Below are positions 9,855 to 17,456 of a stretch of 64,000 nucleotides of DNA, piece by piece (within the stretch, counting starts at the first letter, position 1; each line of letters begins with the position of its first letter). Both the position numbers and the translations under genes were made by a program. Where the stretch lies: the NCBI GenBank assembly GCA_965198825.1, contig CBDAQB010000003.1:434001-498000 (forward strand), given 5' to 3'. The notes under the pieces were generated by a model that saw only the letters and a program-made list of their open reading frames with translations, was not told the origin of the DNA and did not search any database. The stretch comes from BOG-908 sp965198825. Its GTDB lineage: Bacteria > Pseudomonadota > Alphaproteobacteria > Acetobacterales > Acetobacteraceae.

Positions 9855-10271
9855 ATGATGCTGACGTTGCCCCCGGATTATCGGCCCATGGACAGCGAGG
9901 AGTTCATGAACCCTCGCCAGGTCGAATATTTCCGCCAGAAACTCCTCCGCTGGCGCGCCGACCTCCTGCGCGACGCAGACGACACGCTGGCCAGCCTCTC
10001 GGAAGGCGGCATCATGGAAGCCGACATCACCGACCGCGCCAGCGTCGAGACCGACCGCGCCCTGGAACTCCGCACACGCGACCGCGCCCGCAAACTGGTC
10101 TCCAAAATCGACCAGGCGCTGATGCGCATCGAATCCGGCACCTACGGCTTCTGCGAGGAAACCGGAGAGCCCATCGGCCTGCGCCGCCTGGAAGCCCGTC
10201 CCATCGCCACCCTCTCGCTCGAAGCGCAGGAGCGGCATGAACGCATGGAACGCGTCCACCGCGATATCTGA
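9855..10271 (+). CDS. dksA: DksA/TraR family RNA polymerase-binding protein, single-Cys type
   Basis: 138 aa. The coiled-coil arm (MNPRQVEYFRQKLLRWR, then DRASVETDRALELRTRDR) leads to the globular end with YGFCEETGEPIG and RLEARPIATLSLEAQERHE. Only one of the four canonical zinc cysteines is kept, which is typical for alphaproteobacterial DksA and means zinc is probably not bound in the classical way. It should work in the RNAP secondary channel with ppGpp. Start at the MMLTLPPDY pair; the longer frame is not family-like. It sits beside flagellar genes as in related genomes. Confidence 0.93.
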   Translation: MMLTLPPDYRPMDSEEFMNPRQVEYFRQKLLRWRADLLRDADDTLASLSEGGIMEADITDRASVETDRALELRTRDRARKLVSKIDQALMRIESGTYGFCEETGEPIGLRRLEARPIATLSLEAQERHERMERVHRDI

Positions 10272-10349
10272 GAAGCACGCGACCAGGCCGGCAATCTGAC
10301 GCGGGTTTGCCCTGTCGAAGACGCGCTTTCGCGCAATCCTCCGATGCTC

Positions 10350-10421
10350 GAGGCCACGCGAGGCCGTTCCGCTTCCGTGCTCGGCAAAACCACGCCAGTT
10401 GACTATGCCTAGCGCGTTATC
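10350..10421. repeat. Family 2 repeat, degenerate copy
   Basis: A partial, decayed copy of the element seen intact at 48049-48171: the GTTCCGCTTCCGTGCTC core and the CGCCAGTTGACTATGCCTAGCG end are recognisable, with the other half eroded. It lies between the convergent ends of dksA and the Gre-factor gene. Confidence 0.5.
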
Positions 10422-10429
10422 GGGCGCCG

Positions 10430-10906
10430 CTAATGAGTTTCGATTTTCACGACGGTGACCGGTGGCCGTCCGCCGCCTACGTCGACAACCTCACCTGCCC
10501 GGGCACCGAGCAGCGCATCGGCAAGCGGCGACGTCCAGCTGAGCAATCCTCGCGAAGGCTCGGCTTCGTCCTCGCCCACTATAGTATAAGAGACGGACGC
10601 CGCATCGCCGCGCCGCACCGTCACACGGCACCCGAACGTCACGTCTTCCATCGCGCCTGTTGGCGAAGGCACCAGCACCGCCGACAAATCCCGCGCGCGC
10701 CAATACCGCAGATCCCGATCGGCTGCCGCCCGCTCAGGACTTCCAAGCTCCGTTGCCGCATGAAGCGCCTCCAGCCGCGACACTTCCTCCCGTATCAGCG
10801 CAAGCCCGAGCGGCGTCACCAAATTCTGCGCACTGCTCACCGGCCGTTCGGGCAACTGCGCCGCCGCCGCGTCGGCAGCCTCCTCGGATACGAACGCACG
10901 GCTCAT
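10430..10906 (-). CDS. GreA/GreB-type transcription elongation factor
   Basis: 158 aa. The N-terminal part has the coiled-coil start NLVTPLGLALIREEVSRLEAL. The C-terminal FKBP-like Gre domain includes MEDVTFGCRVTVRRGDAASVSYTIVGEDEAEPSRGLLSWTSPLADALLGARAGEVV, matching the GreA/GreB pattern of a conserved valine-rich strand, IVGxxEAD-like and SPLxxALLG. GGGAGAG precedes the ATG. It should rescue backtracked RNAP. The coiled-coil is short relative to canonical GreA, so it may be a Gre paralogue (GreB- or Rnk-like). Confidence 0.85.
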   Translation of the reverse strand: MSRAFVSEEAADAAAAQLPERPVSSAQNLVTPLGLALIREEVSRLEALHAATELGSPERAAADRDLRYWRARDLSAVLVPSPTGAMEDVTFGCRVTVRRGDAASVSYTIVGEDEAEPSRGLLSWTSPLADALLGARAGEVVDVGGGRPPVTVVKIETH

Positions 10907-10986
10907 CGGCCAAATCTCTCCCGCATGTCGCTTAGCCCAGCCGACATCTCATTCGCGGCGGGACGCCGTATTAGGCAAGATCAAAG

Positions 10987-11095
10987 GAAAAAAAGAACCA
11001 AAAAACTTTTGCGATGTGGGACCGAGATCGTCGAAACGCCCGGCCTAAAAGTCCAAAAGTTTTTTGCTTCTTTTTTTCAAAAAAGAAGTCCTTCC
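10987..11095. repeat. Family 1 inverted repeat, copy a (left arm shortened)
   Basis: The element has two arms that are reverse complements (GAAAAAAAGAACCAAAAAAC on the left; AGTTTTTTGCTTCTTTTTTTC on the right) around a GC-rich centre with GGGACCGAGATCG. The outermost part of the left arm is missing. It begins 7 bp after the stop codon of the hydrolase gene and lies before the Gre gene on the same strand. Confidence 0.88.
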
Positions 11096-11102
11096 GCTTG
11101 CC

Positions 11103-11996
11103 TCACATCCCGCGCTCCGCAAGATCAAGAACAGCCGCAGCAAACGCCCCAGGTTTTTCCTGCGGAATATTGTGCCCAGCGTCGGCAATCACCCGATGCT
11201 CGTAGAAGCCGGCGAAATGCGGCGCGTGGCTTGCCGTTCCCTCCGGCGTGAGCACGCCATCGACATCGCCATCCATCGTGATGGTGGGCACCGAAATTGG
11301 TGGCTGCGCCGCCAGCAGCGCCTCGATGGGCGCATAGGCCGGATCCCCGGCGACCAGCCCATATCGCTGGCGGTAGGAATGGATGACGACATCCACAAAG
11401 TCAGGATTGTCAAAGCTTGCGGCCGTGCGCTCGAACGTCGCTTCGTCGAACTTCCATGTCGGCGACCAAAGCTGCCAGAGCAGACGGGCCATTTCCCGCC
11501 TGTTGTGCGCGAGCCCGGCGCGTCCACGTTCTCCATGGAAGTAATATTGGTACCAGAGCCGGCGCTCCATCGACGGCTCCTTCGGCTCACCCGATTTGGC
11601 AACATCGTGAATATTGTAGCTGTTTTGCGAAACCAGCCCTCGCACCCGCTCCGGCCAAAGGGCCGCGACCACGCAGGCGGCGCGGCCGCCCCAGTCATAT
11701 CCGGCCAAAATCGCACGGGGGATTGCCAGTCCGTCGAGCAGGTCCAGCAGATCCTTGCCAAGCGCCGCCTGCTCTCCCGACCTTATTGTCTCGGGCGACC
11801 GGAATCGCGTCTGCCCATAGCCACGCAAAGAGGGGACGATGACGCGGGCACCGGCATTGGCGAGAATGGGCGCGACGCCGTCGTAGGCGTGCACGTCGTA
11901 GGGAAAGCCATGCATGAGCAGCACGGGCCACCCCGACGGATCGCCGGTCTCCTCGTAAGCAATGTTCAGCACGGGCGTTTCGATGAACTGAGGCAT
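11103..11996 (-). CDS. Alpha/beta hydrolase, epoxide hydrolase/dehalogenase type
   Basis: 297 aa. Alpha/beta-hydrolase fold: oxyanion region LLMHGFPYD, nucleophile elbow AGYDWGGRAA with Asp rather than Ser, and the catalytic His in DAGHNIPQEKPGAF. An Asp nucleophile plus the cap segment (SYNIHDVAKSGEP to YRQRYG) points to an epoxide-hydrolase or haloacid/haloalkane-dehalogenase mechanism. The substrate is unknown. The ATG at 11996 gives the usual N-terminus; the frame stays open to 12209. It follows the CGNR-protein gene by 67 bp on the same strand, so that protein may regulate it. Confidence 0.88.
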   Translation of the reverse strand: MPQFIETPVLNIAYEETGDPSGWPVLLMHGFPYDVHAYDGVAPILANAGARVIVPSLRGYGQTRFRSPETIRSGEQAALGKDLLDLLDGLAIPRAILAGYDWGGRAACVVAALWPERVRGLVSQNSYNIHDVAKSGEPKEPSMERRLWYQYYFHGERGRAGLAHNRREMARLLWQLWSPTWKFDEATFERTAASFDNPDFVDVVIHSYRQRYGLVAGDPAYAPIEALLAAQPPISVPTITMDGDVDGVLTPEGTASHAPHFAGFYEHRVIADAGHNIPQEKPGAFAAAVLDLAERGM

Positions 11997-12063
11997 GGCA
12001 CCCGCTATATCGCACGCCGGCTGCACAGGGTTCATGACGCTATGGCAAGCAAGGTCTGCTGGA

Positions 12064-12684
12064 TCAACTCCGCCGCATACGCTTCTTTCTGCTTTTCTTT
12101 GGCAGAGCGTGTCTCTCCTCATCCTTCCTGCAGAAGTCGCCCTTGCACCTGGCTGCCCCGCCCAGTTTCGGGCGGGCGGTAAACAGCCACCCGCACTCGT
12201 CGCCCGCACATATTCTGATGGATGAGGCGCCAGCAGAAGTGAGTATTGCCGCAGCGCTCAGGGCGAGGCGGTGTGTCACCGTGTCGGGGTCGTGTTCGCG
12301 CCATTGCCAACTCAGCCCAGCAGCGGAGCGGCCGATGCAACGCGCCGTCGTCGCTGCCTGGTGTTCGGCCTCCACGATGGCGAGGTCCGCGTCGCGCGCC
12401 GACAAAGGATTGGCGAACAGGCGATACAGCGGCTCACGCAAAAGCTTCGCACGCAGCAAGGCCGTGTGAGCGCGTGCAGGGATCAGGCGTGCGCTCTCCC
12501 GCAGCGGTGCTGCTTCGTCCTCGCTGAGCACCCCGGCGCGAACCGACCATGCAAGCAAATCCCCATAGCTCTGCAGCGCGTCGGACTCCGCCGTCGGCGT
12601 GACCCGATTATCGACCGTGTTGACGAAATCGAGCACCGGATGCCCGCCAAGCAGCGGCAGGGCATCGATGGCCGGCCGGGTCAT
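12064..12684 (-). CDS. ABATE/CGNR zinc-finger-type regulator with altered signature
   Basis: 206 aa. The N-terminal ABATE-like region (GGHPVLDFVNTVDNR) is followed by helices and a C-terminal CGNR-type zinc-finger block: IRICAGDECGWLF and later RCKGDFCRKDEERHA. The four zinc cysteines are in place, but the family's CGNR tetrapeptide reads CRKD and the tail is unusually Lys/Arg-rich. Proteins of this family are putative transcription regulators. Its ATG overlaps the pentapeptide gene's stop (ATGA). A diverged or slightly damaged C-terminus is possible. Confidence 0.8.
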   Translation of the reverse strand: MTRPAIDALPLLGGHPVLDFVNTVDNRVTPTAESDALQSYGDLLAWSVRAGVLSEDEAAPLRESARLIPARAHTALLRAKLLREPLYRLFANPLSARDADLAIVEAEHQAATTARCIGRSAAGLSWQWREHDPDTVTHRLALSAAAILTSAGASSIRICAGDECGWLFTARPKLGGAARCKGDFCRKDEERHALPKKSRKKRMRRS

Positions 12685-13481
12685 TGTGTCGATGGCGTCG
12701 GCAACCCCTTGGCGCCGGTCGTGACGGCGCTGGTGAAGCTCGCATTGTCCAGCTTCGCGCCGGTGAAATCCGCACCTGTCAGGTTGGCGCCATCGAAGTC
12801 CGCCCGCGTCAGGTCGGCATTCTTGAAATTCGCACCCTTCAGATTGGCGAACTCGAAGGTAATGCGCCCCAGCTTCGCGTTCTGGAAATTGGCGCCTTCC
12901 AGGTTCGCATTGACGAACTCGCTGCGCAGCATGCCCATCGACTGGTTCGCCAGCACGACCGACATGTTGGTGCCGGTGAAGTTTGCGCCATGCATGTCAT
13001 CGTCGCTGAAATGCACGGTGGTGAACGTGTCGGAGAGATCGGCGCCCACGAAACTCGCAGCCGTTCGCCGCTCGTTGTCCATGGCGTCGGACGTAATCAC
13101 CACCTGCAAGGTAGCGCCGTGCAGGTTCGCACCATCGAAGTTGGCGTTCATGATCCAGGTGCCTGTGAGGTCCGCATGGCTCAGATCGGCCTTCGACAGA
13201 TTAGTGTGCAGCAATTTCACACGATGAAGGTCGGCGCCGGAGAGCTTGGCGCCATGGAGGTCTAGCCCCGAAAGATCGTCGCCGGTCAGATCCTTGCCGG
13301 CGAGGTCGACCGCACCCTTGGCGATCGCAGCCTTCACCTGATCCGCCGTCACATGGTCGGCCGCCTGCACCGGCGCCCCCATCAGCAACATGGCAAGCAA
13401 ACCGCCGGACGCGGCGGTGCAGACTCTCGATATGGTCGGCCTGAAAATGCAAGTCGGCACGGGGCAGGGGCCCTTTCGCAA
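12681..13481 (-). CDS. Secreted pentapeptide-repeat protein
   Basis: 266 aa. A signal peptide (LLAMLLMGAPVQAADH, cleavage near QAA) precedes a region rich in A(D/N)LXX repeats: DLTGDDLSGLDLHGAKLSGADL, ANFDGANLHGATL, ANLEGANFQNAKL, ANLKGANFKNADL and others. These fold as a right-handed quadrilateral beta-helix. Two repeat blocks are separated by a non-repeat stretch (about residues 130-165). No enzyme motif is present. It is the first gene of an operon with the CGNR protein and probably the hydrolase. Its function is unknown and export is predicted from the signal peptide only. Confidence 0.88.
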   Translation of the reverse strand: MRKGPCPVPTCIFRPTISRVCTAASGGLLAMLLMGAPVQAADHVTADQVKAAIAKGAVDLAGKDLTGDDLSGLDLHGAKLSGADLHRVKLLHTNLSKADLSHADLTGTWIMNANFDGANLHGATLQVVITSDAMDNERRTAASFVGADLSDTFTTVHFSDDDMHGANFTGTNMSVVLANQSMGMLRSEFVNANLEGANFQNAKLGRITFEFANLKGANFKNADLTRADFDGANLTGADFTGAKLDNASFTSAVTTGAKGLPTPSTQ

Positions 13482-13524
13482 TAAGATAGAGGCCCCAACG
13501 CGTTAGCCGATGGCGCCTCCCCTG

Positions 13525-13917
13525 TCAGCCTTGCGTCGCAGCAAGCCAGACCGCGAGCTTCCTGGAAGCGCCGCGCATGCCGAGGTCGAGCGCTGCCGGC
13601 CGCCGCTCCAGCAGAACGGCACCCATCCGGGCAGCCCGCTCCGCGACATCGCTCCAGACCGTCGGGTCAGCCTCCAGCAAAAGGTGCTTCTGCCCCCCTC
13701 GCAGCGCCTCCAGCGCACGGCCGGGCGCTGCGCCGCAGTCGAGAATATCGGCCGTTCCTGCCGGCGCTCCGGCAGCTCCGATCACCGCCCGCCACCACCC
13801 CACGCCCGCGTAAACACCGGCCCCAGGCGCCGACAGGAAGGTGAGCGGCAGCCCCGGCTCGAGCGCTTGCCGCGCCATTGCCAGGCCATGGACCACCACG
13901 GCCGGCGGCAGCATCAT
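13525..13917 (-). CDS. Conserved-looking hypothetical protein
   Basis: 130 aa. I do not recognise the family. The segment ILDCGAAPGRALEALRGGQKHLLLEADP resembles motif I of SAM-dependent methyltransferases (DxGxxPG), but the protein is too short for a full methyltransferase and the rest of the fold is not visible. AAGGT lies near the paired ATGs. It is divergent from the small DUF4164-like gene upstream of zapA. GC-rich third positions support coding. Confidence 0.6.
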   Translation of the reverse strand: MMLPPAVVVHGLAMARQALEPGLPLTFLSAPGAGVYAGVGWWRAVIGAAGAPAGTADILDCGAAPGRALEALRGGQKHLLLEADPTVWSDVAERAARMGAVLLERRPAALDLGMRGASRKLAVWLAATQG

Positions 13918-13999
13918 GCTTGACCTTCAAGCGCGTGCAGGGTTTCTCTACCTCCTGTCATGAAGTGCCGAAACGATCTGCGGCACACGCGTAAGGTCG

Positions 14000-14212
14000 A
14001 TGGAGTGGGATTTGGCTGAGAATGAGGCGGATGAAGCCGGCCGCCTCGAAGCGGCCCTCGAACGCATCGCCCGCGCCATGCCGCTCGACACGCCGGCGCC
14101 CCATCCCCCCCAGCCCTACCGCGCCGAGGAACATATTTCCCCGGACACAAAGGCGCTGGCAGCGCGCCTGGATGCACTGATTGCGGAACTGCGCGATATC
14201 CTCGCGCAATAA
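14000..14212 (+). CDS. Small coiled-coil protein upstream of zapA (DUF4164-like)
   Basis: 70 aa, highly charged, with two helical segments (ENEADEAGRLEAALERIARAM and TKALAARLDALIAELRDIL) separated by a Pro-rich loop. A protein of this size and shape (DUF4164) is commonly found directly upstream of zapA in alphaproteobacteria, 50 bp away here. It may be a division-associated partner of ZapA; this is inferred from position. AAGG lies close to the ATG. Confidence 0.72.
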   Translation: MEWDLAENEADEAGRLEAALERIARAMPLDTPAPHPPQPYRAEEHISPDTKALAARLDALIAELRDILAQ

Positions 14213-14261
14213 GGCTGCACCGCTGTTCGATCGACCGAGTCGGAGCAAGGAATTCGAGACC

Positions 14262-14588
14262 ATGTCGCAGGTTACCATCAAGATTAACGGCTATGCCTAT
14301 GTCGTCGGCTGCGACGACGGCCAGGAATCGCACCTCATGCGCATGGCCTCCGAGGTCGAAACCCGCATCGACAGCATCAAGTCGCTTGGCAGCCAGAGCG
14401 GCGAAGCCCGCCTCCTGGTGCTGGCGGCCCTTCTGATGGCCGATGAGCTGCACGACACGCGCATCACGCTGACCAACATGCAGGCCGAACTTTCCAAGCT
14501 GCCCCAGGCCGAAAAGGAGACACGCCGCCGCCTCGCCCGCCTCGCCGATCGGGCAGAGGAGATTGCGGCGGGGCTCGAGCAGTCCTAA
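14262..14588 (+). CDS. zapA: Cell division protein ZapA
   Basis: 108 aa. The start VTIKINGYAYVVGCDDGQESHL is the ZapA N-terminal fold that contacts FtsZ, followed by LVLAALLMADEL and a long C-terminal coiled coil (residues about 70-105) for tetramer formation. Bundles FtsZ filaments at the septum. The ATG at 14262 is preceded by GGAGCAAGG. The 6S RNA gene follows immediately, as in many proteobacteria. Confidence 0.95.
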   Translation: MSQVTIKINGYAYVVGCDDGQESHLMRMASEVETRIDSIKSLGSQSGEARLLVLAALLMADELHDTRITLTNMQAELSKLPQAEKETRRRLARLADRAEEIAAGLEQS

Positions 14589-14591
14589 GTG

Positions 14592-14755
14592 TGGTGGGCG
14601 GAGCTGCTGGGCGCGTCAGGTACTTCAACCCCGGGGCCGATAAGCATCTTCCAGGGAGCTGGCGCTGTCGTGATCCTGGTCACGGTACCTGGCACCCACC
14701 TGCATTAGCAGGCTCTGGAAGGGTGAAACGCCAACGGCCCGAGCGGCTCCGCACC
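14592..14755 (+). ncRNA. ssrS: 6S RNA
   Basis: About 160 nt between zapA and the 5-formyl-THF cyclo-ligase gene, the conserved ssrS location. The ends pair (GGTGGGCGGAGC with GCTCCGCACC, one bulge). Inside lie features recalled from alphaproteobacterial 6S RNA: CTTCAACCCCGGGGCCGATAAG, CATCTTCCAGGGAGCTGG, GTGATCCTGGTCAC, GGGTGAAACGCCAACGGCC. The large central bubble mimics an open promoter and sequesters sigma-70 RNAP in stationary phase. The exact ends are approximate. A short reading frame across it is fortuitous. Confidence 0.88.
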
Positions 14756-14771
14756 CGAGATCATTCGATAA

Positions 14772-14889
14772 TGCTACTATGCCGGCCATCTGACGCGTTT
14801 AGCCTGCGCTCCGGTGCTCATGGCCCATCGGCCACTCCGCTCCGGTGCTCAGCTAACCGCGCCAGCTGACTCGGCCTAGCGCATTCTCG
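14772..14889. repeat. Family 2 inverted repeat copy
   Basis: Begins GCTACTATGCCGGCCATCTGACGCG and ends with the CCAGCTGACTCGGCCTAGCG unit, with an internal CTCCGGTGCTCATGGCC/GGCCACTCCGCTCCGG hairpin. It lies between 6S RNA and the cyclo-ligase gene and may act as the 6S terminator region. Confidence 0.8.
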
Positions 14890-14910
14890 AACGATCTCGC
14901 CGTTACCGAA

Positions 14911-15471
14911 ATGACTCAGAATATAAAAAGCTTGAAAACGGCGCTTCGTGCGCGCGCTGTCGAAATACGCGCCGGGGTTGGCGAGGACGCGGCTGTCGCC
15001 TTGCGCGAGCGGCTGCTTGGCATGATCGATCTGCCGCCTGGTGCGGTCATTGCTGGAATCTGGCCGTTGCCGGGCGAGATTGATCTTCGACCGTTGCTCG
15101 AATTGCTGCATACCCGCGGCTTGTTTGTAGCGCTGCCTGAAACGACCCCGCGGGGACAGCCGCTGATCTTTCGCCGGTGGAAGCCTGACAGCACCATGGT
15201 TGCGGAGAAGTTCGGCACTTTCCGCCCCGACGGACCCGAGCTTACGCCCGACCTGTTCCTGGTGCCTCTCCTCGCCTTCGATCGCGCTGGCGGCCGGCTC
15301 GGCTATGGCGGCGGCTACTACGACCGCACCCTTCCTCTCCACCCGGGCAAGCCCGCCTGGGGCTTCGCCTATGCGGCGCAGGAAGTGGACAAATTGCCGA
15401 TGGAGCCGCATGACCACCGGCTCGACGCCATCGTCACCGAAGCTGGCGTCATCTTTCCGGACGGCCGATAA
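14911..15471 (+). CDS. 5-formyltetrahydrofolate cyclo-ligase
   Basis: 186 aa (YgfA/MTHFS family). Converts 5-formyl-THF to 5,10-methenyl-THF using ATP. Landmarks: an N-terminal helix with KTALRARAVEIR, IAGIWPLPGEIDLRPLLELL, LVPLLAFDRAGGRLGYGGGYYDRTL and a C-terminal DAIVTE. Co-location with 6S RNA and zapA is conserved widely. The next gene starts 6 bp after the stop. Confidence 0.95.
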   Translation: MTQNIKSLKTALRARAVEIRAGVGEDAAVALRERLLGMIDLPPGAVIAGIWPLPGEIDLRPLLELLHTRGLFVALPETTPRGQPLIFRRWKPDSTMVAEKFGTFRPDGPELTPDLFLVPLLAFDRAGGRLGYGGGYYDRTLPLHPGKPAWGFAYAAQEVDKLPMEPHDHRLDAIVTEAGVIFPDGR

Positions 15472-15477
15472 ACTTCC

Positions 15478-16317
15478 ATGCGCATTCTCTTCCTGGGCGA
15501 CGTCGTCGGCCGTGCCGGCCGTGACGCAGTAGGCGCCGCCCTCCCCACCCTGCGCCGAACGCTCGGCGTGGACCTCGCCATCGTCAACGGCGAGAACGCC
15601 AGCCACGGCTTCGGCCTCGCCCCAGCCATGGCAGACGCCCTCTTCACCGCAGGCGCCGACGTCATCACGCTCGGGAACCACGCCTGGGACCGGCGCGAAC
15701 TCGCCGCCTACATCGAAACTCAGCCGCGCCTCATCCGGCCGCTGAACTTCCCGCAAGGCAGCCCAGGCCACGGCTCCGTGGTAGTCGATCTCGCCGACGG
15801 CCGCCGCGCCCTCGTCCTGCAGGCCATGGGCCGCCTCTTCATGGAACTCAACGACGACCCGTTCCGCATGACCGCCGAACTCCTCGGCCGGCACCGCCTC
15901 GGCGTCACCGTGCAGGCCATCGTCGCCGACTTCCACGCCGAGGCAACGAGCGAAAAACTCGCCTACGCCCACTCCTTCGACGGGCGCGTCTCTTTTGTCG
16001 TCGGCACCCACACCCACTGCCCGTCCGCCGACCACCAGGTGCTGTCCGGCGGCACCGCCTTCCAGTCGGACGCCGGCATGTGCGGCGACTACGACAGCGT
16101 CATAGGCATGGACAAGGCCGTCGCCTCCGCCCGCTTCTGGCGCAAGGTGCCAGGCGAACGCCTCGCCCCCGCGGAAGGCGAAGCGACCATTTGCGGCACC
16201 CTGGTCACCACCGACGACGCGACCGGTCTCGCGCTCTCCTGCGAACCAGTCCGCCTAGGCGGCCGCCTCTCGCACGCCATGCCGGGGTCTTTGGCTACGG
16301 GCCGCACTGCCGCCTGA
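15478..16317 (+). CDS. YmdB-family metallophosphoesterase
   Basis: 279 aa, TIGR00282 family. The N-terminus MRILFLGDVVGRAGRDAV carries the first metal ligand (GDV); NGENASHGFG and TLGNHAWD contribute others, and VGTHTHCPSADHQVL ends the site. Members hydrolyse 2',3'-cyclic nucleotides and influence RNA turnover or development in Firmicutes; the alphaproteobacterial role is not established. It follows the cyclo-ligase by 6 bp and is probably co-transcribed. A family 1 repeat starts about 55 bp downstream. Confidence 0.92.
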   Translation: MRILFLGDVVGRAGRDAVGAALPTLRRTLGVDLAIVNGENASHGFGLAPAMADALFTAGADVITLGNHAWDRRELAAYIETQPRLIRPLNFPQGSPGHGSVVVDLADGRRALVLQAMGRLFMELNDDPFRMTAELLGRHRLGVTVQAIVADFHAEATSEKLAYAHSFDGRVSFVVGTHTHCPSADHQVLSGGTAFQSDAGMCGDYDSVIGMDKAVASARFWRKVPGERLAPAEGEATICGTLVTTDDATGLALSCEPVRLGGRLSHAMPGSLATGRTAA

Positions 16318-16370
16318 AGGATGCTGTGCCGACCTGTGTTTTTCCGTGACAGCAGCGGGCGCAGTAAGCA

Positions 16371-16503
16371 AGGAAGCACTTCTTTTTTGAAAAAAAGAAG
16401 CAAAAAACTTTTGCACCTTTGGGCTGAGCCTGCGGGAAGTGCCGGGTCCAAGGTCGCAAAAGTTTTTTGGTTCTTTTTTTCAAAAAAGAACGTCTTTCTT
16501 CCC
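16371..16503. repeat. Family 1 inverted repeat, copy b
   Basis: A full copy with both arms (AAGCACTTCTTTTTTG on the left; CAAAAAAGAACGTCTTTC on the right) and a GC-rich centre of the TTTGGGCTGAGCC class. It lies between the convergent ymdB-like and DUF1289 genes; the last seven codons and stop of the DUF1289 gene (stop at 16480) lie inside the right arm. Confidence 0.92.
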
Positions 16504-16692
16504 TACCTTCCCAAGCTCATAAACAGTCTGCCGCCGCGTCAGCTTGGCAATGACCGCAAGCCGCCCCTCGTCATCCATGTCGATCCATCCAGCGATTTCG
16601 CCGAGCGTGCGAAAGCAGCCGGTGCAAAGAAGCTTGTCGGTATCCAGGTTGCAACGATCCACGCAGGGCGATTTGACGGCAGGCCTTTTCAT
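16480..16692 (-). CDS. DUF1289 small Cys-rich protein
   Basis: 70 aa. The family core SPCVDRCNLDTDKLLCTGCFRTLGEIAGWIDM has the CxxxC and CxGC cysteines that probably bind a metal or cluster. Function is unknown. The C-terminal residues GKKDVLF and the stop codon are encoded by the right arm of a family 1 repeat, so the natural C-terminus seems to have been replaced or extended when the repeat arrived. Confidence 0.9.
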   Translation of the reverse strand: MKRPAVKSPCVDRCNLDTDKLLCTGCFRTLGEIAGWIDMDDEGRLAVIAKLTRRQTVYELGKVGKKDVLF

Positions 16693-16810
16693 TTCTGCCT
16701 TGCCGCCGCTACTTCAAAACGCTTCTCCAACGCCAGCCAGTCTCCGCCATGCTTCGAGGCGGAAGCTGCATCAGTTTCGCGCAGGTACCAAATAACAATT
16801 TCGGGCGGCG

Positions 16811-17098
16811 TCAGAAACGTTGGTGGCGCCCGATATTGTTCAGGGGGTTCGGCACCGGATCGCCCAACGTGGGCTCAGCCGACAGCGGCGCGTTCACGTT
16901 CACGAATTCGTCCGGCTCGCCGATGTCCTTGTTCCAGCCTTCATGGGTTTGCAGCGGCGCAGTGTCTGCGAGAGGGCCGTTCATCAGGTCGGTGATCACC
17001 GCGACGGAGACATCGCGGGCGATCCCGGCTGCTTCTGCGTCTTTCACGAGCGCTGCGAGCTTCGGCCGCAGCCAGTCATGTGGCGAAATGTCGGCCAT
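16811..17098 (-). CDS. Hypothetical protein
   Basis: 95 aa, not recognised. An N-terminal helical segment (SPHDWLRPKLAALVKDAEAAGIARDVSVAVITDLM) is followed by a Pro/Asn-rich, probably extended C-terminal half. No signal peptide, membrane helix or Cys. AGGAG precedes the ATG at ideal distance, which supports translation. It lies 25 bp downstream of the small membrane-protein gene on the same strand. Confidence 0.65.
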   Translation of the reverse strand: MADISPHDWLRPKLAALVKDAEAAGIARDVSVAVITDLMNGPLADTAPLQTHEGWNKDIGEPDEFVNVNAPLSAEPTLGDPVPNPLNNIGRHQRF

Positions 17099-17123
17099 GG
17101 GGTTCTCCTGCCGGCGGCTGAGG

Positions 17124-17285
17124 TCAGCCGCGGAAATAGCGGATAAGATCGATCAGCGTGGCGAGCGATATCGGCATGACCAGAAGTGCGAAGGCGATCG
17201 CCACGATGGCGATGCTGACGGCCATGTCGGAGCGTCCGCGCTCAGGGGGCGGAGGGTGCGGAAAGTTGGTTCCGTCGAATGGCAT
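17124..17285 (-). CDS. Small single-helix membrane protein
   Basis: 53 aa from the ATG at 17285. A Pro-rich N-terminal tail (FPHPPPPERGRS) leads to one hydrophobic helix (about residues 22-45, MAVSIAIVAIAFALLVMPISLA) and a short basic end. Not recognised. The reading frame is open to 17351, but this start places the Pro-rich tail at the N-terminus. It is divergent from the ferredoxin gene. Confidence 0.55.
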   Translation of the reverse strand: MPFDGTNFPHPPPPERGRSDMAVSIAIVAIAFALLVMPISLATLIDLIRYFRG

Positions 17286-17456
17286 GGCGGACCTCGCTGC
17301 GCTCAAAGGCCGGAGCATACCGGCGAACGCAAGGTTGCGCCGGATCGGCACCCCGAGTCATCCCTTTGCAAGGCAGAACACGGGCCTTTGCGCGACAGGA
17401 CACGGGCCCCGGGCCGCGGTAGGATGAGCTTTCCCCAAAAACCAGGATTCGAAGCT

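Noticed and set aside
11014..11205. Short frames encoding FFKKE-type peptides over the repeats
   Set aside because: These arise from translating the A/T-run arms and recur at every copy; they have no independent coding evidence.
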